Source: Wyeomyia smithii (taxonomy: Eukaryota; Arthropoda; Insecta; Diptera; Culicidae). From it: a stretch of DNA of 64,000 nucleotides. The stretch is from assembly GCF_029784165.1 (NCBI RefSeq), contig NC_073695.1:192971357-193035356 (forward strand), read 5' to 3'. The notes beneath the pieces were generated by a model. It had not been told where the DNA came from, did no database searches, and was given only the letters and a program-made list of their open reading frames with translations. Made by a program: the position numbers and the translations under genes. This document shows, piece by piece, positions 32,346-44,493 of this stretch; position 1 is the first letter of the stretch, and the number at the start of each line of letters is the position of its first letter.

Positions 32346-32581
32346 TGTTGGAGACGTGGACATCCCTAACACCACATCGCAGTTAAAGCTCTCTGGTGAC
32401 AGTGATAGCTGTCATCCAGTTTGACGCAAGTTAACTCGCGATCATAGTCACTTCCTTTCTAACCGCGAAAATGTAGCACGCCTATTCATTGTACCTCGTT
32501 ATTAAATAAATAGTTTTAATCTGTTTTAAGCACGGTTCGTGTTTTATTTATCGGTTACCTCGCCTACCACGAATCGTAACA
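32346..32581 (+). repeat. Gypsy element 5' LTR
   Basis: 236 bp, closely similar to the 3' LTR. It contains AATAAA (in 'ttattaaataaatag') about 60 nt before its end. The following TGGCGACGAG is the expected place for the primer-binding site. Confidence 0.85.
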
Positions 32582-32752
32582 GTGGCGACGAGTAGTTAAA
32601 CGCGGAATTATATTATTCTTTGCAATTCCGTCAATCACGTGTATCAGAAGACGGGGTTCAGCTGAACATAACCCCAAAGGAAGCAGCCGACACCGGGAGA
32701 CAATCAGTTCCAACGGTTTTTGCAAGCAGCAGCAGACCAACAGTATCCCGGA

Positions 32753-33815
32753 ATGCAGCAGAATAATTTGCACAACACTCCGAATCCAGCCAGTCAGCCC
32801 GCTCCGGATAATGCATACGCCCAGTTCTTCCAGCAATTAGTGCAGCAGCAGCAACTCTTTATGCAGCAGCAACAGCAGCAGCAACAGCAGCAGCTAATGC
32901 ACCAGCAGCAGCTAATGCACCAGCAGCAGGATTTCTTTCGGAACATTATGTCGTCTATTCATGTTCAGGTTCCACCAAACCCTGAAATGATTCTCGACTC
33001 GCTAGCGAATAACATCAAGGAATTTCGCTACAGTCCGGAAGACAACATCACCTTCGCTGCCTGGTATGCTCGGTATGATGATCTTTTCGAAAAAGATGCA
33101 GCGCGATTAGACGAGGAAGCAAAAGTTCGCTTGCTAATGCGAAAAATGGGAACGGCAGAACATGAACGTTACATCAGTTTCATTTTTGCCTAAAGCTCCG
33201 AAGGACTTTCCATTCGCAACAACAGTCGCAAAATTGAAATCGCTTTTCGGTGCGGCTGAATCTATCATCAGTAAACGCTATCGCTGCCTGAAGGTATCAA
33301 AACAACCTTCCGAAGACTACGTCACATATGCATGTCGGATAAACAAAACCTGCGTTGAATTCGAGCTCAGCAAACTCACCGAGGAGCAGTTCAAGTGTCT
33401 TATGTTTGTTTGCGGACTAAAATCAGAGGGAGATAGTGAGGTACGTACACGACTGCTTCCCAAAATTGAGGAGCGCAGCGATGGCACCTTGGAACATCTT
33501 TCGGAAGACTGCCAATGTTTATTGTGTTTAAAACGGGACACAGCAATGATAGAATCTGTACCATCATCATCAGTGCAGTATATCAACCGTAAGCAGCAGT
33601 TTCCAAATCGCTCGTCGAGACTCCCAGCAGGAAACAATACGAACAAAAATAAAAATCTACCAGCTACACCTTGTTGGTGTTGTGGTGAAATGCACTTCGT
33701 CAGAGATTGTCTCCACAAACAACACAAGTGCAATGATTGTGGTACAATTGGGCACCGCGAAGGTTATTGTTCAAGTGCGAAGCCAGGGGGAATCTATCTG
33801 TCAAATATCGTGTAA
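32753..33815 (+). pseudogene. gag: Gypsy gag with two zinc knuckles, one frameshift
   Basis: The first ATG in frame is 32753. The N-terminus is Gln-rich (CAG-type run 32862-32932). Then follows a capsid-like stretch (AWYARYDDLFEKDAARLDEE, VRLLMRKMG). Near 33180 the frame shifts by one base: frame one stops after YISFIFA, and the match resumes as PKAPKDFPFATTVAKLKSLF in the other frame. Two CCHC knuckles follow, CWCCGEMHFVRDC and CNDCGTIGHREGYC. The product packages the RNA in the family. The shift makes this copy probably non-functional. Confidence 0.8.
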
Positions 33816-34225
33816 CCGTGACCAGCATATTTGGCAACAAGGCGTCCGGTTGTTTTGGTTTTTGTCGTTTTGATTGAAGTTAAATTCAGTAGAATTGTAA
33901 CGTTCTTTTTTAACCAAACTCTTGAAATCGCGGAAAACTTTTATTCATACTGCGTTGCGTAGTGAAATTTGGTGGCAGCAGCCTGCAATTAGCTGAAAAT
34001 CATGAACTTTCCTCGCCACACAGGAAATCTTTTAAACGTCATGGACCAACAAACTTCATGAACCAGAGTTGATCTGCGATAACGCACACATATATGAATT
34101 TTGACAGCAGTAAATCCCCCCTGTGCGAAACGAAGTCCAAAAGCAGCGCACCATAAAAAAAGACCATCAGAAAACTTCAAAACAAATACGGTAAGCTTGT
34201 CAGTGAATGCAGTAAACAGCAAGCG
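33816..34225. other. Foreign or decayed stretch between gag and protease
   Basis: Stop codons occur in all frames, and family-like sequence resumes only about 34150-34250 (SENFKTNTVSLSVNAVNSKR). Possibly a small insertion. No ends identified. Confidence 0.4.
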
Positions 34226-34259
34226 ATACTACGTTCAGTCCCACCTAAATGGTTTTTAA

Positions 34260-34646
34260 GTGCAGTTCCAGTTGGATACTGGGTCCGACATCAGCATAGT
34301 TTCCAAACAAACGTGGGAGAAAATCGGCAAACCGCCAACATCGCCAGCTAAGGAAAAAGCAGCGACTGCAACAGGGGACCCTTTGCAGCTTCTTTTCAAG
34401 TTTGACTGCGACGTCTCCATCAATAACAATCATTGCCGAGGACAGTTTTACGTAGTGGAAAACCCAATTCATCTGCTTAGTGTTGACCTACTAGATGCAT
34501 TCTCCCTGTGGACAGTACCGATCAGTGCATACTCTAACAAAGTTGTCAGCCTCGCAAACCCTCCGAACAGTGATGTTAGTGTAAAACGTCAGTATAGCCG
34601 TGATAATTATGTGTATGCAAAAATCTTCGTTAACAATCAATTGTAA
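34260..34646 (+). pseudogene. Gypsy aspartic protease fragment
   Basis: VQFQLDTGSDISIVSKQTW contains the catalytic DTGS motif near the start. The rest (DVSINNNHCRGQFYVVE) fits a retroviral-type protease of about 100 residues. The reverse transcriptase that should follow is gone; the frame ends shortly after SLANPPNSDVSV. Confidence 0.75.
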
Positions 34647-35040
34647 AATTGTTGAACGTATTGATCAGGTGATGTACAATGTTTGGATTAACGATCGCAA
34701 GCTGAAACGATCTCATGTGAACCAAATTCGTGTACGTAGCACACACACTCAGCCAGTAGCAGCTAAAACCAGCCAGTTACCACTGAGTATCCTGCAAGAC
34801 GGTTGGAATATTGATATTCTCGCTGCCGTTAATCCATCTGCACAGTCTACACCTGTAAGCTCAAGGTCAGCATGTACACTCGTCGAGTCACCAATCGTTC
34901 CTGTTTCCCCGACATCGCCTTCGTCTTCAAACTCGTCATTCGAATTCATATCTGCAACCGAAGCCGAATCAGCTGATTGATCCTCGTCGCTCTTCCCGTA
35001 CACGAAGGGCCCCGCAACGGTTCAACCCTTACCAGCTGTA
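34640..35040 (+). pseudogene. Gypsy integrase C-terminal tail
   Basis: VMYNVWINDRKLKRSHVNQI resembles the chromodomain-like or GPY-region end of gypsy integrases. It is followed by a Ser/Pro-rich linker, a stop at 34978, then remnants of an arginine-rich end before the 3' LTR. The protease-to-tail junction at about 34600-34640 marks the internal deletion. Confidence 0.6.
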
Positions 35041-35052
35041 TTAGAGGCGAGA

Positions 35053-35287
35053 TGTTGGAGACGTGGACATCCCAACACCCCATCGCAGTTAAAGCTCTCT
35101 GGTGACAGTGATAGCTGTCATCCAGTTTGACGCAAGTTAACTCGCGATCATAGTCACTTCCTTTCTAACCGCGAAAATGTAGCACGCATATTCATTGTAC
35201 CTCGTTATTAAATAAATAGTTTTAATCTGTTTTAAGTACGGTTCGTGTTTCATTTATCGGTTACCTCGCCTACCACGAATCGTAACT
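35053..35287 (+). repeat. Gypsy element 3' LTR
   Basis: 235 bp, differing from the 5' LTR at only a few bases. Preceded by the purine-rich AGAGGCGAGA (polypurine tract position) and followed by the GTGGT duplication. Confidence 0.85.
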
Positions 35288-35292
35288 GTGGT

Positions 35293-35555
35293 GGATATCG
35301 CGTGCGGCCGATTGCTGATTGATGGCAAAAGGAGGAAAAGAGGCTCCGAAAGAGAGAAGAGATGGTTAGATAGAATATAAGGAAGTGGGAGGCAAGGATT
35401 GTGAGAATAAAAATTTGTTATTAGCCAAATACGTGTTTACATCGGCATTTCAAGCATTTCCAAATAACCCGCGAAAATCAAGGATAAGCGTGCCAACCCT
35501 GAGGCATTTTCCAGAGAGTCTCACCAACGCTCACAGTTGGGACTACTGGCATCTT
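35293..35555. other. Spacer between LTR element and LINE
   Basis: No domain recognised; possibly diverged LINE sequence. Confidence 0.3.
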
Positions 35556-35559
35556 ACAG

Positions 35560-36395
35560 CAGGATGTTCAACATTGACCTTGAGGGTGTAATCTGACGAG
35601 CGGGCATCGAAACAAGAGGCACGATTTTCAGAAAAGATAGTCAACTCATAGACTTCGCAGACGACCTGGACATTATTACGAGAAACTCAGCGACGGCGGA
35701 GGCAATCTATGCCAGACTTAAAGTGGAAGCTAGAAGAGATGGACTAGAAATAAATGCGTCGAAAACCAGGTATATGAAAGGAAGAGGCTCGAAAAAAAAC
35801 CCTTCCACGGACGGTTAATATGGACGGCGACGAACTCGAAGTGGTAGCGGGATCTCGCATACTTGGGATCTCTGGTAACCGCCGACAATAACACAAGTAA
35901 AGACGCTTCGATCCAGGAGCATACGCCGCCGCACGAAACTGACGATGTATGTACAAAACTTTAGTTAGACTCGTAGGTCTCTATAGACTTGAAACCGTCA
36001 CGCTGCTCACGGAGGACATACGCGCACTGGCTGTATTTGAACTGAAAGTGTTGCGGACAATATTTGGTGAAGTACAAACCGAACGCGGAGAGGGGGTAGG
36101 CGTATGAACCACAAGCTGCAGGAACTACTTGAAGAGATTCCTATTGTGCACCTGACGAAGGTCGGGAGGCTACGATGGGTCGGGCATGTCGCGAGGATGC
36201 CAGACGACAGTGCGGTAAAATCGGTTCTTTTCAAGGACCTCACTGGCACCAGGAATAGAGGGGCCCAACGTGCTGTATGGTTTGACCAGGCTGAAGCGGA
36301 TCTGCGAGTATCGAGAGGTTTAGGAAATTGGCGACGTGTAGCCTAGGACCGAGTAGAATGCCACTCCGGCTCTAGGCTGCTGAAGTAAGTAAGTA
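35560..36395 (+). mobile_element. LINE 3' half (reverse transcriptase end and C-terminal region)
   Basis: Recognisable pieces: QLIDFADDLDIITRNSATAE (catalytic FADD retained), ARRDGLEINASKTRYMKG, then stops, then RRMNHKLQELLEEIPIVHL and VGRLRWVGHVARMPDDSAVK, ending near GLGNWRRVA followed by a stop. It has the same overall plan as the other LINEs here but is a different subfamily. 5'-truncated and broken. Confidence 0.8.
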
Positions 36396-37680
36396 CCAAT
36401 TTCGCACTATATTGATGTGGTTTCGTACTCTCTAACTATTGCATGTTCAAGACACACATTGCAATGCTTTTGCAATGTTAGCTATTATTTTCGCTCGAAC
36501 GGAATACAGTCCACGTAAGTGAGAACGAGAGCAAAATATTATATCGAGTAATGCTGCCAGAAATTCAACACGATTTGCAACAAAACAGTGTTACCGAAAA
36601 CGGAAACTTTTAAACTCAACGTTCATGCGTTGCTGTAAACAAATATAAAATGCTTACACTCTCGTGTCGTCAATTGAGAAAATTCTGAAATTTACACTGG
36701 CATACAAAAGCAACTCTCTACAAAATGCCGAAAACCTTAACCACAAAGTAACAAATATTACATCGCTTTAGCTAAACAGTTGAATTAAATCAGTAATTAA
36801 TTTTTGAATGTCTGAAATGACAGAAAATTCCGAAGAATTGTTGTTCAAAATAAATTGAAAGTTGTTGTAAACATATTCTAAAAACATTGACACATTGCAC
36901 ACATTGACTCTAAATTACATCTTGAGTTAAGTTGGGTCAATTAATTAACATTTTGAGAAAATGATTCCGACATTTTCTGCACGTAAAATAAAACAGTTTC
37001 GGTGGCCTTTAGCGGTTCCGAATAGACCAAAGTGTGGCCTTTGTGTCTGATGTAATACCTTGTTAAGAATTTACAATTGCGAGAATTTACAATAGCGACC
37101 GACATTGTCGTATATTTTAGCGGTTGTACATACATGACAGTAACGTGTGTCACCCTAATGAGTAAATATATGACGCGGACATATTTTTGGAACATCAAAC
37201 ATTAATCTACTCCAATCAAATCAATTATTAATCGAAACATATTGGATAGAATTGAGCTATGAAGCTATAGAGATATTAAACGAACATTTATTAGCGTTCA
37301 AACGAGAAACTAGCGTGAACAATTGTTTTGTTGGGCTTTATTGACTGTCTCATTTCTGAATATTTACGTCAATACTGTATTATTTATTCTTCAAATGATG
37401 TTATAATTTACGTTGTTTTTCCTGCAAATCCATTAAATTGAAAGCCACTATTACTACAGTTCCTACCTCCCACACAAGCAGATAATTTTAACACCGTTGA
37501 ATAAGTAATCGATAATCTCAGAGGCTAAATTTCCCGTTAGTACTAAGACCTTTGTGCTGACATATAAATCAAATTTACTGAGCCAAGTGCCTATATTAAT
37601 AATAAAAATATATTTAATATTGAACAGTTTGTTTGATTGGTATAGTGTAATTTTGTCCATCTAAAAAAAGTATACAATGT
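36396..37680. other. Intergenic spacer
   Basis: AT-rich. No gene or repeat boundary supported. Confidence 0.4.
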
Positions 37681-37682
37681 AA

Positions 37683-37942
37683 ATCAGTGGCGTAACGTGA
37701 CTGGTTTACACCCGGGGCGGAAAATTTGGGAGTCACCCCCCAAGGTTGCAGTAGAATTATCTTACAAACAATAGTAAAAAATGTATATAATTTTCGCGAG
37801 TATCGCCTCGTTAAAGATGAAACACATGATAATTGATAATTATCCTCGCGGCAGTCACCTTTTTGAGGATGCCATGTAAATATTCTAACCTAACCCTCAG
37901 AGGGGTGATACCCGGGGCGGACCGCCCCTCCGCTACGACAGA
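37683..37942. mobile_element. Probable MITE with GTGGCGTA...CCCGGGGCGG ends
   Basis: Left 'cagtggcgtaacg...cacccggggcgg' is matched at the right by 'acccggggcggaccgcccctccgctacgac' in roughly inverted form. Ends of the type AGTGGCGTA(G/A)CG are common in insect elements. Boundaries are approximate. Confidence 0.4.
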
Positions 37943-38344
37943 ACAGAAAATTAACATTTTTTGGAAAATTTTACCTTTTTTCTCCAGGTCCAATTACCTA
38001 TCAATTTTTAGTTACCATTTTGTTATTTTCGTAGAAAAAAATATTACATTTTTGAAGTGTTTTTTTCTGAGATATATTATTTAAAATAACATATTGTTTT
38101 TCTCTTAATTTCTTTATCTTGCGGTGTATATTTTGCCTGGAACAAAATACCTGTCTACAACATGGCCGAAAACATCGTACCAATTAAACAAACTATTAAA
38201 CAAAAATTAAACAAACTGTAGCGGCTTTAAAATTTTATTTTTCAGAAAATTTTAACCATTTTTCGAAAAGACAAAATTATTATCTTCAACTTTGTCGAGG
38301 ACGTCACACTGATCAAACAAACTGGTGTGCTTTTAAAAAAAGTT

Positions 38345-40456
38345 ACAGGAGGGTTGTGTGCAAAGCCACGACCGCAAGGTTGAAGTATAATACTTTTACA
38401 CAGCTTTACTTACGGCTGTACATTAACATACGGCCGGGCGAATCGGTTCGCGCCGCTTTTCGCGTTTAGCCTGGCAGAGGCCTAATGCGCACGGCCAACA
38501 CAATAGAAAGGTGTTTTCACATTGAAAATTAGACACGGCTTTACTGGAGTAAGTGTTGGCAAATGCATCTACCGCTAAAACCACCGCTATCGTACGAAAG
38601 CGCGTCGTTTCATGTGGGGAATAATATCAACAACGAAAAATGACGCGCGTCTAAGCACACACGGACTGTTTCGCCGTGCCGCTTCCATTTACTCCTTATA
38701 ACATCGGCCTCAGCGAAGTACCGGCTGCACCTACCGCTGAGGCTTTTACCATATTGCTACTGGTACCCAAAGCTATTAACTCTTCAAATTAAGTGTTTTA
38801 TTTGTCCTCAAAAGAACAATTGTTCAATTCCATATCGGATTTAATGCAATCGCATCTCTGTAATATTACCGACAGTAATATTCCTCTGAACAAAATGATC
38901 CAACTTTTCCATTAGAGGAAGTGCCGGCTGATGTACGGCAAAAATCTCGCTGGCAGAGGCCTGAGACGTGGTGACCAACCACAGGGCAAGTGATTAATAT
39001 GAAGGCGGCCACAGGCGCAACCCGCTGCTATTGTCTGTTACTGCTGAGTGCTGATATCTGCTGCTACTGCTGTCAACGTTGTGGACGGTCCATCCAGCTC
39101 ACCTTCCGACTAATGAATGTAGCTAGTTTTCCCAGAAACACTCTTTTTTAGCCGAAGGGTGCTACGAAGTAGGTCACGCCTTTCTGTTCAGTTTTACCAT
39201 TTCCTAATGTTCTTCAGACGAGTTATTCCACAATTCGCATTTGATTTTTGTATCCAGCGAATAAACACCGATGGTGCTCTCACACACGCAACGATTTAAC
39301 CCCTAGCCGTATTGCGGCTTGTAACATCAAGCGATTTCGTTTGCTCGCTGTTGCGTGTTGCATCATGTTGCAACTTGGCAGCTGGGAGACGACGAAATTC
39401 TGTTCATGCTGATTGATTGAATCGACTTCATATTAGCTCTGCATAGTCTAACTAACTGTCTTTGTGAATGCGGTCTAACAGAGCAGTTTGTTATTCAAAG
39501 TCGGTTATGCTGATCGCAGCCTTTGCGCCGCCCCCACAGTGGAGGGTTTACTAAATAAAGTAGAAATTAGACAACTACAACAGACTTTGATTGCATCCCG
39601 CACAGAATGTCTGCTTGTGTTGATGTCAGAAAATTATTAACCTTCAATTATTAGTTTATTTGCCTTGAAAAAGGCATTTTGCGGTTTAAAATCGGTTACT
39701 GATCGCAACCTTTGAGCTGCCCAAACAGTGGGGGAATTAAGATACACGGACAACATGCACTGTGGAAGCTATTTCACATTCGGTGAATTAAACGAGTGCG
39801 ACAGACTTAAATTGCTAGGATCCAACACAGAATGCTTGCTTGCGTTGTCAAAAATTATTAACTTTCAATGACTTGTTTATTTGCCTTGGAAAAGGCATTT
39901 TGATGTTCAAAATTGGATTTCCAGATGGCAATCTTCATGCTGCCCCAACACGGGGGGAATAATGGCAGTCTGGCGACACACGCTGAGAAGAACCGCGCTG
40001 CTCCTGAGACGTGGTGACCAACCACAGGGCTAGTGCTGCTGCTATGGAAGGACGACTGCTGTTGTCGCTGTCTAGAACTATTATGAGCGGTTCGGCTGAA
40101 ACAGGCTCTTATATAGGCCAAATAGCATGTTTTCAATTGCAAGGTATATGATTCTGTCGACCGTCCTTGGGAAGCAATCATATAACGACCAATCAGAGGA
40201 CGAATTTTTCGTTTTGACAAGGCTTGACTATTTTCGATAGTACAATAGTGTGAATAATAAAATTACAATTATCTTCTTTTGGGAAGAATCTTAGAAGATT
40301 TTCCAATCTATTGCTATAAGAACGAAGGAAATCCATCGAATACTAACCAATTTATTAGCATTTGAAAGTGGACATATTTTTCACTTTTTTCGGTTTTAGA
40401 TTTTCATTTCACATCCCTGTGTAGCCGAACTTCCTGAGAGAAGTATTCTACTTCAA
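38345..40456 (-). repeat. Long repeat with promoter-like sites, copy B (inverted)
   Basis: Reads on the minus strand like copy A (29904-31294), with TATATAAG at 40115-40108 and a CCAAT-type site at 40189-40193. Relative to A it has extra internal sequence, including a tandem block (39480-39960). Minus-strand stem-loop TGTTCTTTTGAGGACA (38818-38803) is the counterpart of the one in copy A; every base of its 6-bp stem pairs, counting one wobble. Confidence 0.6.
39480..39960 (-). repeat. Tandem units of about 220 bp, two with histone-type stem-loops
   Basis: Three degenerate units share 'aaaattattaac(c/t)ttcaat', a stem-loop and 'atcggttactgatcgcaacctttg'-like text. Two carry a perfect 6-bp stem with 4-base loop: TGCCTTGAAAAAGGCA (39661-39676) and TGCCTTGGAAAAGGCA (39882-39897). 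On the minus strand each is followed at once by AATAAA. No histone coding sequence was found nearby. Confidence 0.55.
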
Positions 40457-41440
40457 AAACTAATAGCTTAAAATGGCATCGTTAGTCGATAGAAACGTCT
40501 GGGCAACGTTTTAACCAGATCAAAAATGATTGCTCTATTTTTCTGGAATTGCACCTTTAAATGTCCTAATCTCTTGAGTGATCTTCTAATAGAAAGAAAA
40601 ACATGGATAGAGATGACCTTTTCGAATGTCATATGCATATCTATTTACATAACAATGGCAGCATAATTTCAAGTTAGTGTTACCCGGTTGATTGACTATA
40701 TAGATAGTATCAAAAAACTTTACCATCTGCTAATTCCATTTCCCATCACAGTATATTATTAATTCATAAAGTAATCAATTAATCAATTTACTCTATGAAC
40801 GACAGATTCAATTTAATCAATTTACTCTATGAACGACAGATTCCGATAATAAACTATAGTTACCTATTCATAAGAGATATAACATAAGTACCCACATTAG
40901 TAATGCACAGGAACGTGCTGCATATTGTTTACAAATCTGCTATTGATATAATATTATTCATATCACTCAAATTATTATACAGTTTTAGAAATAAAGTTGC
41001 GTAGTTTTGCAGTTACTAAAACAATACTGCATCCAAAAAATTATCCAGTCTAGGTAGGTATAATTTTTATTATATTATGGCCTAGTTTCTAAGCGTTGTC
41101 CTTCATGAAATTCGCAATCTGATTTTTAAGATGATTTCATGCGTGGATCAAGACCGATTATTATGAAGATCATAACTTACAATGGTCAGTACGTGAGGCA
41201 ACGTAACCACACAAATTCATTTGTTTGTGCATTCAAAACAAGCTGACAGCAAACGGGCTGAACCCTACTGACCTCGTTTCTGAGACAGTCCAAACAGATG
41301 CGCCTAATTAGAATTCGTTCATTATATCTAATAACCGTTTATCGTTTCTAATCGGATAAACAGTTGTTCAAATAGCGTGCAAACAACATGCTACGTTATT
41401 ATTATTTTTACCATTAGTACACAGTACAATGCAGTCGTTC
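40457..41440. other. Spacer with a small tandem duplication
   Basis: 'aatcaatttactctatgaacgacagattc' occurs twice in tandem at about 40783-40849. Otherwise nothing recognised. Confidence 0.45.
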
Positions 41441-41443
41441 TAA

Positions 41444-42268
41444 ATATGAGCCGTTGAGAGCAAAAGTGGTACATGTGCCATTTTTACACTTTTTGAGTTT
41501 TTTGCATTAATTGATGCAGAACGCAATAATGTACTAGAATATCCGAGAAAAACCGAGATCTGATAACCTAAACCAAAGTTATAGCCAACACAATTTTTGG
41601 TAATTAACATAATCACCATTTCGTTGAGAGCAAAAGTGGTACATGTCCAGTCTGTGCATGTTAGATAAATTGTAAGTCGAGGATCTTAGGATATAAAACA
41701 AACATGTCTTCAGCAAAGTTGGTCAAGTGATTGAGTACTTTCAGATGAAGATCTGTCTGCTTTGGAATTTTCTCATTACGTGGCGCTATTTTGTAACAGA
41801 AAGCATTTTACCTATTTCAGTATCAACTCGTATGCTGTTACCCATTACATATACACTAGCGCCACGAAGAGACAGAATTCCTTAACAAACAGATCATCAT
41901 TCTATAGTATTCAATCACTTAGATAACTCTGCAGAAGACATGAATGTTCTATGTCCTAAGATTAGAGAGCTATAATGCATCACTGGACATGTACCACTTT
42001 TGCTCTCAACGTTTTTTGGTTGTCATTATTTTTCCTATAGAAGAAAAGTTGTACATGTTTTTCCATTGAAGTTTGGGTAAGTTTCTCAACCAGAACTCGT
42101 TATGTTTTCATGTACTGTCTTTTGAAACCTTTCCAGCAATGATTTAGTGCAGTTATGTTGGAAAAAATTGTTGAAAATGATTTACTATTGGAGTGTTTTC
42201 GTTTATCGCGTCTCCTGAAAAATTCACTTAATGGCACATGTACCACATTTGCTCTCAACGGCTCATAT
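41444..42268. repeat. 825-bp foldback palindrome
   Basis: The outer arms begin ATATGAGCCGTTGAGAGCAA and are inverted at the right end. A second pair of the same motif (GTTGAGAGCAAAAGTGGTAC) lies inside at 41622-41650 and 41983-42011, again inverted. The central 330 bp is also a diverged palindrome (for example 'ggatcttaggata' with 'atgtcctaagatt'). No protein is encoded. Confidence 0.8.
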
Positions 42269-43930
42269 GTAGACGAAGAAATCTGCAATATTTTCCCCTA
42301 AACAATATTACGAAACATATTATACATTGAAATTATTACACTACATATTCAAACTATAGTCTGAATAATATGAGTAATAGTGTAGTTTGATAAATTTGAA
42401 TTTCAATAGTTTTAAATTTGTTCGAATTTGTGTATACATTACAGAGTTTAGCTTGCATACCATGACAGTTTTTACTAGTGCAAATATGCGACAGATCGAC
42501 TTTTTGACAGTATAGTCAAAATGTTTTATCTGGTCGAAAATCAGAATACGAGAAAGCCAATTTCAAATCGAAAAAAATCGTTATCTGAGGTATTTCATAC
42601 GGATTAGTAAATTAATTGTTGTTTTCAGTTAATCAATTTTTCCCAGCGCGTGAGGATATTTTTTATTTGTAACTTTTCTCAATAGGACGCGTTAGGAGAC
42701 GCTTCCTTTGATTGCATTACGCTAATTAATTCCACCCCCAATCAAGTAGCGATATAACAATCCTCCTTTTAAGTAGAATACAATAATTCATTATGATCAC
42801 CGTTAACAGGTCCCACGCGGAATCTTCCAATATGTGCTGATCTTGACAGAAAATGCACCAATAAATTATTCCATGAATTTTCATTTTCAAAGAAATGTGG
42901 TTAGAAATCACTCTCCGAAGAATATAAAAACTTTGACTAAAAAGTCGAGTATGTGTCGTACTACATATTTCAAACACCCTTCTAAAGCCTACTTCTGAAA
43001 CTATTCTAATAAAAATCAAATCAAACGTTGTTTCCACCGAAATCTACTGAACGTAAACACACGCACTTCCACCTTACCATAGTGCAAGACTAGGCACAAA
43101 CAAACCACAAAAGCCATCCACCTGTGCATGCAGCCGAAACTAGGGAAAGCTTCGAAATGTAATCTAAATAATTACTTGCAGTCAAGCCAGCGCACTCCGC
43201 TCGAGGGGGAAACGGACTGTAATGTTACAAATATTTAGGCCACTCGGCCAAGCCCTGCCGGATGAATAGTTTCGACTGACACAATTCACAACGATTTCGT
43301 AAAACACTTCCTACATCAGGTCATTTCCTATCGTTTACTCCTTACTGGAACATATGCGCCCACTCGAGGTTTCAACCGTTAAAAAATTGATAAATTGCCA
43401 CACATCACTGCAACATTATGTATCGACAGTCGCGAGGCCACCAATCGTGACGCTACACAACCTTGAGTCAGTATTCTCTCCCGTACAATTATCCTCATTC
43501 TTGATAGTAAACACCCATACTCAATTCAAATCACACCAGGAGTCCCGGGATAGACAGCGCGTCGAACTTCGCAGGAATCCAACCATGCACTGCATGTCCA
43601 TTAGTCGATAAATAGTCCGCGGGTCGGGGAAGCGCGTGCGGTTGCGACAGGGTAGCGATCACAAAGGACAAGGACACGCAACGCTCCTCTACATGTATGC
43701 TTGCCCCCTTTTAAGCATGGCGCGGTGGTTGGGAGACACTGACCAATAATTGCCTCCCCGCTTGGGACTGATTGCTGTCCAATGATCCACAGGCACAGGT
43801 TTTCCCCTCACGAGACCTAATAGATGGTTATCACTGACAAATTGCCCTTTACTGATCCGTTGAGTACCGCGAAAAACACGTCCGATCGGTCCGGTGGTCA
43901 GCACTCGTTTGAATCGTCCTGGTGACTCCG
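42269..43930. other. Intergenic spacer, possibly regulatory at the right
   Basis: 42269-43020 shows nothing. 43020-43930 is less AT-rich and has CCAAT-like sites near 43741 and 43778. Short frames do not look coding. Confidence 0.35.
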
Positions 43931-43937
43931 AAGAACC

Positions 43938-43985
43938 TATATACTATACTGGTTTCGAGCTGACTGAACGAGACGGACATGCTAA
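43938..43985 (+). promoter_or_regulatory. Candidate core promoter
   Basis: TATATAC at 43938-43944 is followed about 30 nt later by 'ctgactgaacgagacggac', which includes an initiator-like and a DPE-like AGACGGAC. No gene could be attached to it, so this may be chance. Confidence 0.2.
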
Positions 43986-44493
43986 CGTGTGCGGCATGCA
44001 AATGTCCTGAGCCGGTAAAACGTTCGGTTTGGTTCTCTGGTAGCTGGGAGGTGACGACTGCCAATACGCGAGTGAGTGTGATTGGGGGAGTAGAGAAAAT
44101 CGTGCGAACAGGGTGAATTGAAAGAATCTTTTTGTCACGAACGGAAGTAGCAGGGTGTAGTGAGAAATCTGTCTGCAGTAGTTTGAAAAAGACTAGGCTT
44201 TTTTCGTTTCTGTATTGCCATAAAAACACATGTAGCACAGACATGTAACTATTTTATATATTTTGCGTGTAATATGGAATTAAAAGACTAATATAATTAG
44301 GCAAAAAGGCACATCATCACCCGGTAAGTCGAGAGAATTGATTTGTTTTATGATCTTTTTCTTTTTTATTTTTTGATTAGGCATTGTTTCCTTATGAGAA
44401 AAAATACTGATCAAAAATACTGATCAAACGAAAATTGGCTTGATAAGTGATACGGAACATCTGCTCCAACTAATTCAAACATAGAATATCGGA

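Larger units (their letters stand above)
32341..35292 (+). mobile_element. Gypsy-type LTR element, deletion derivative with LTRs and target duplication intact
   Basis: The element is 32346-35287 (2942 bp), flanked by GTGGT on both sides (32341-32345, 35288-35292). The LTRs begin TGTTGGAGACGTGG and end CGTAAC(A/T). Inside, in order: a possible primer-binding site TGGCGACGAG (32583), gag, an aspartic protease, then a jump straight to the integrase C-terminal tail. Reverse transcriptase, RNase H and the integrase core are absent. The similar LTRs and clean duplication show it moved as a short element, so it probably used enzymes from a full relative. Confidence 0.85.

Noticed and set aside
33317..33733. 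Minus-strand 138-aa frame
   Set aside because: Shadow of the gypsy gag on the plus strand, which has zinc knuckles.
39858..40220. Minus-strand protein of 120 aa
   Set aside because: It lies inside the long repeat (copy B), across the TATA box and tandem stem-loops, and the frame is not kept in copy A.
43938..43985. Firm promoter for a new gene
   Set aside because: TATA-like and DPE-like words are present, but no supported gene follows, so it is kept only as a low-confidence candidate.
43689..44244. Minus-strand protein gene of 131 aa
   Set aside because: Composition is unlike a conserved protein, no domain, no splice context, and overlapping frames are equally open.
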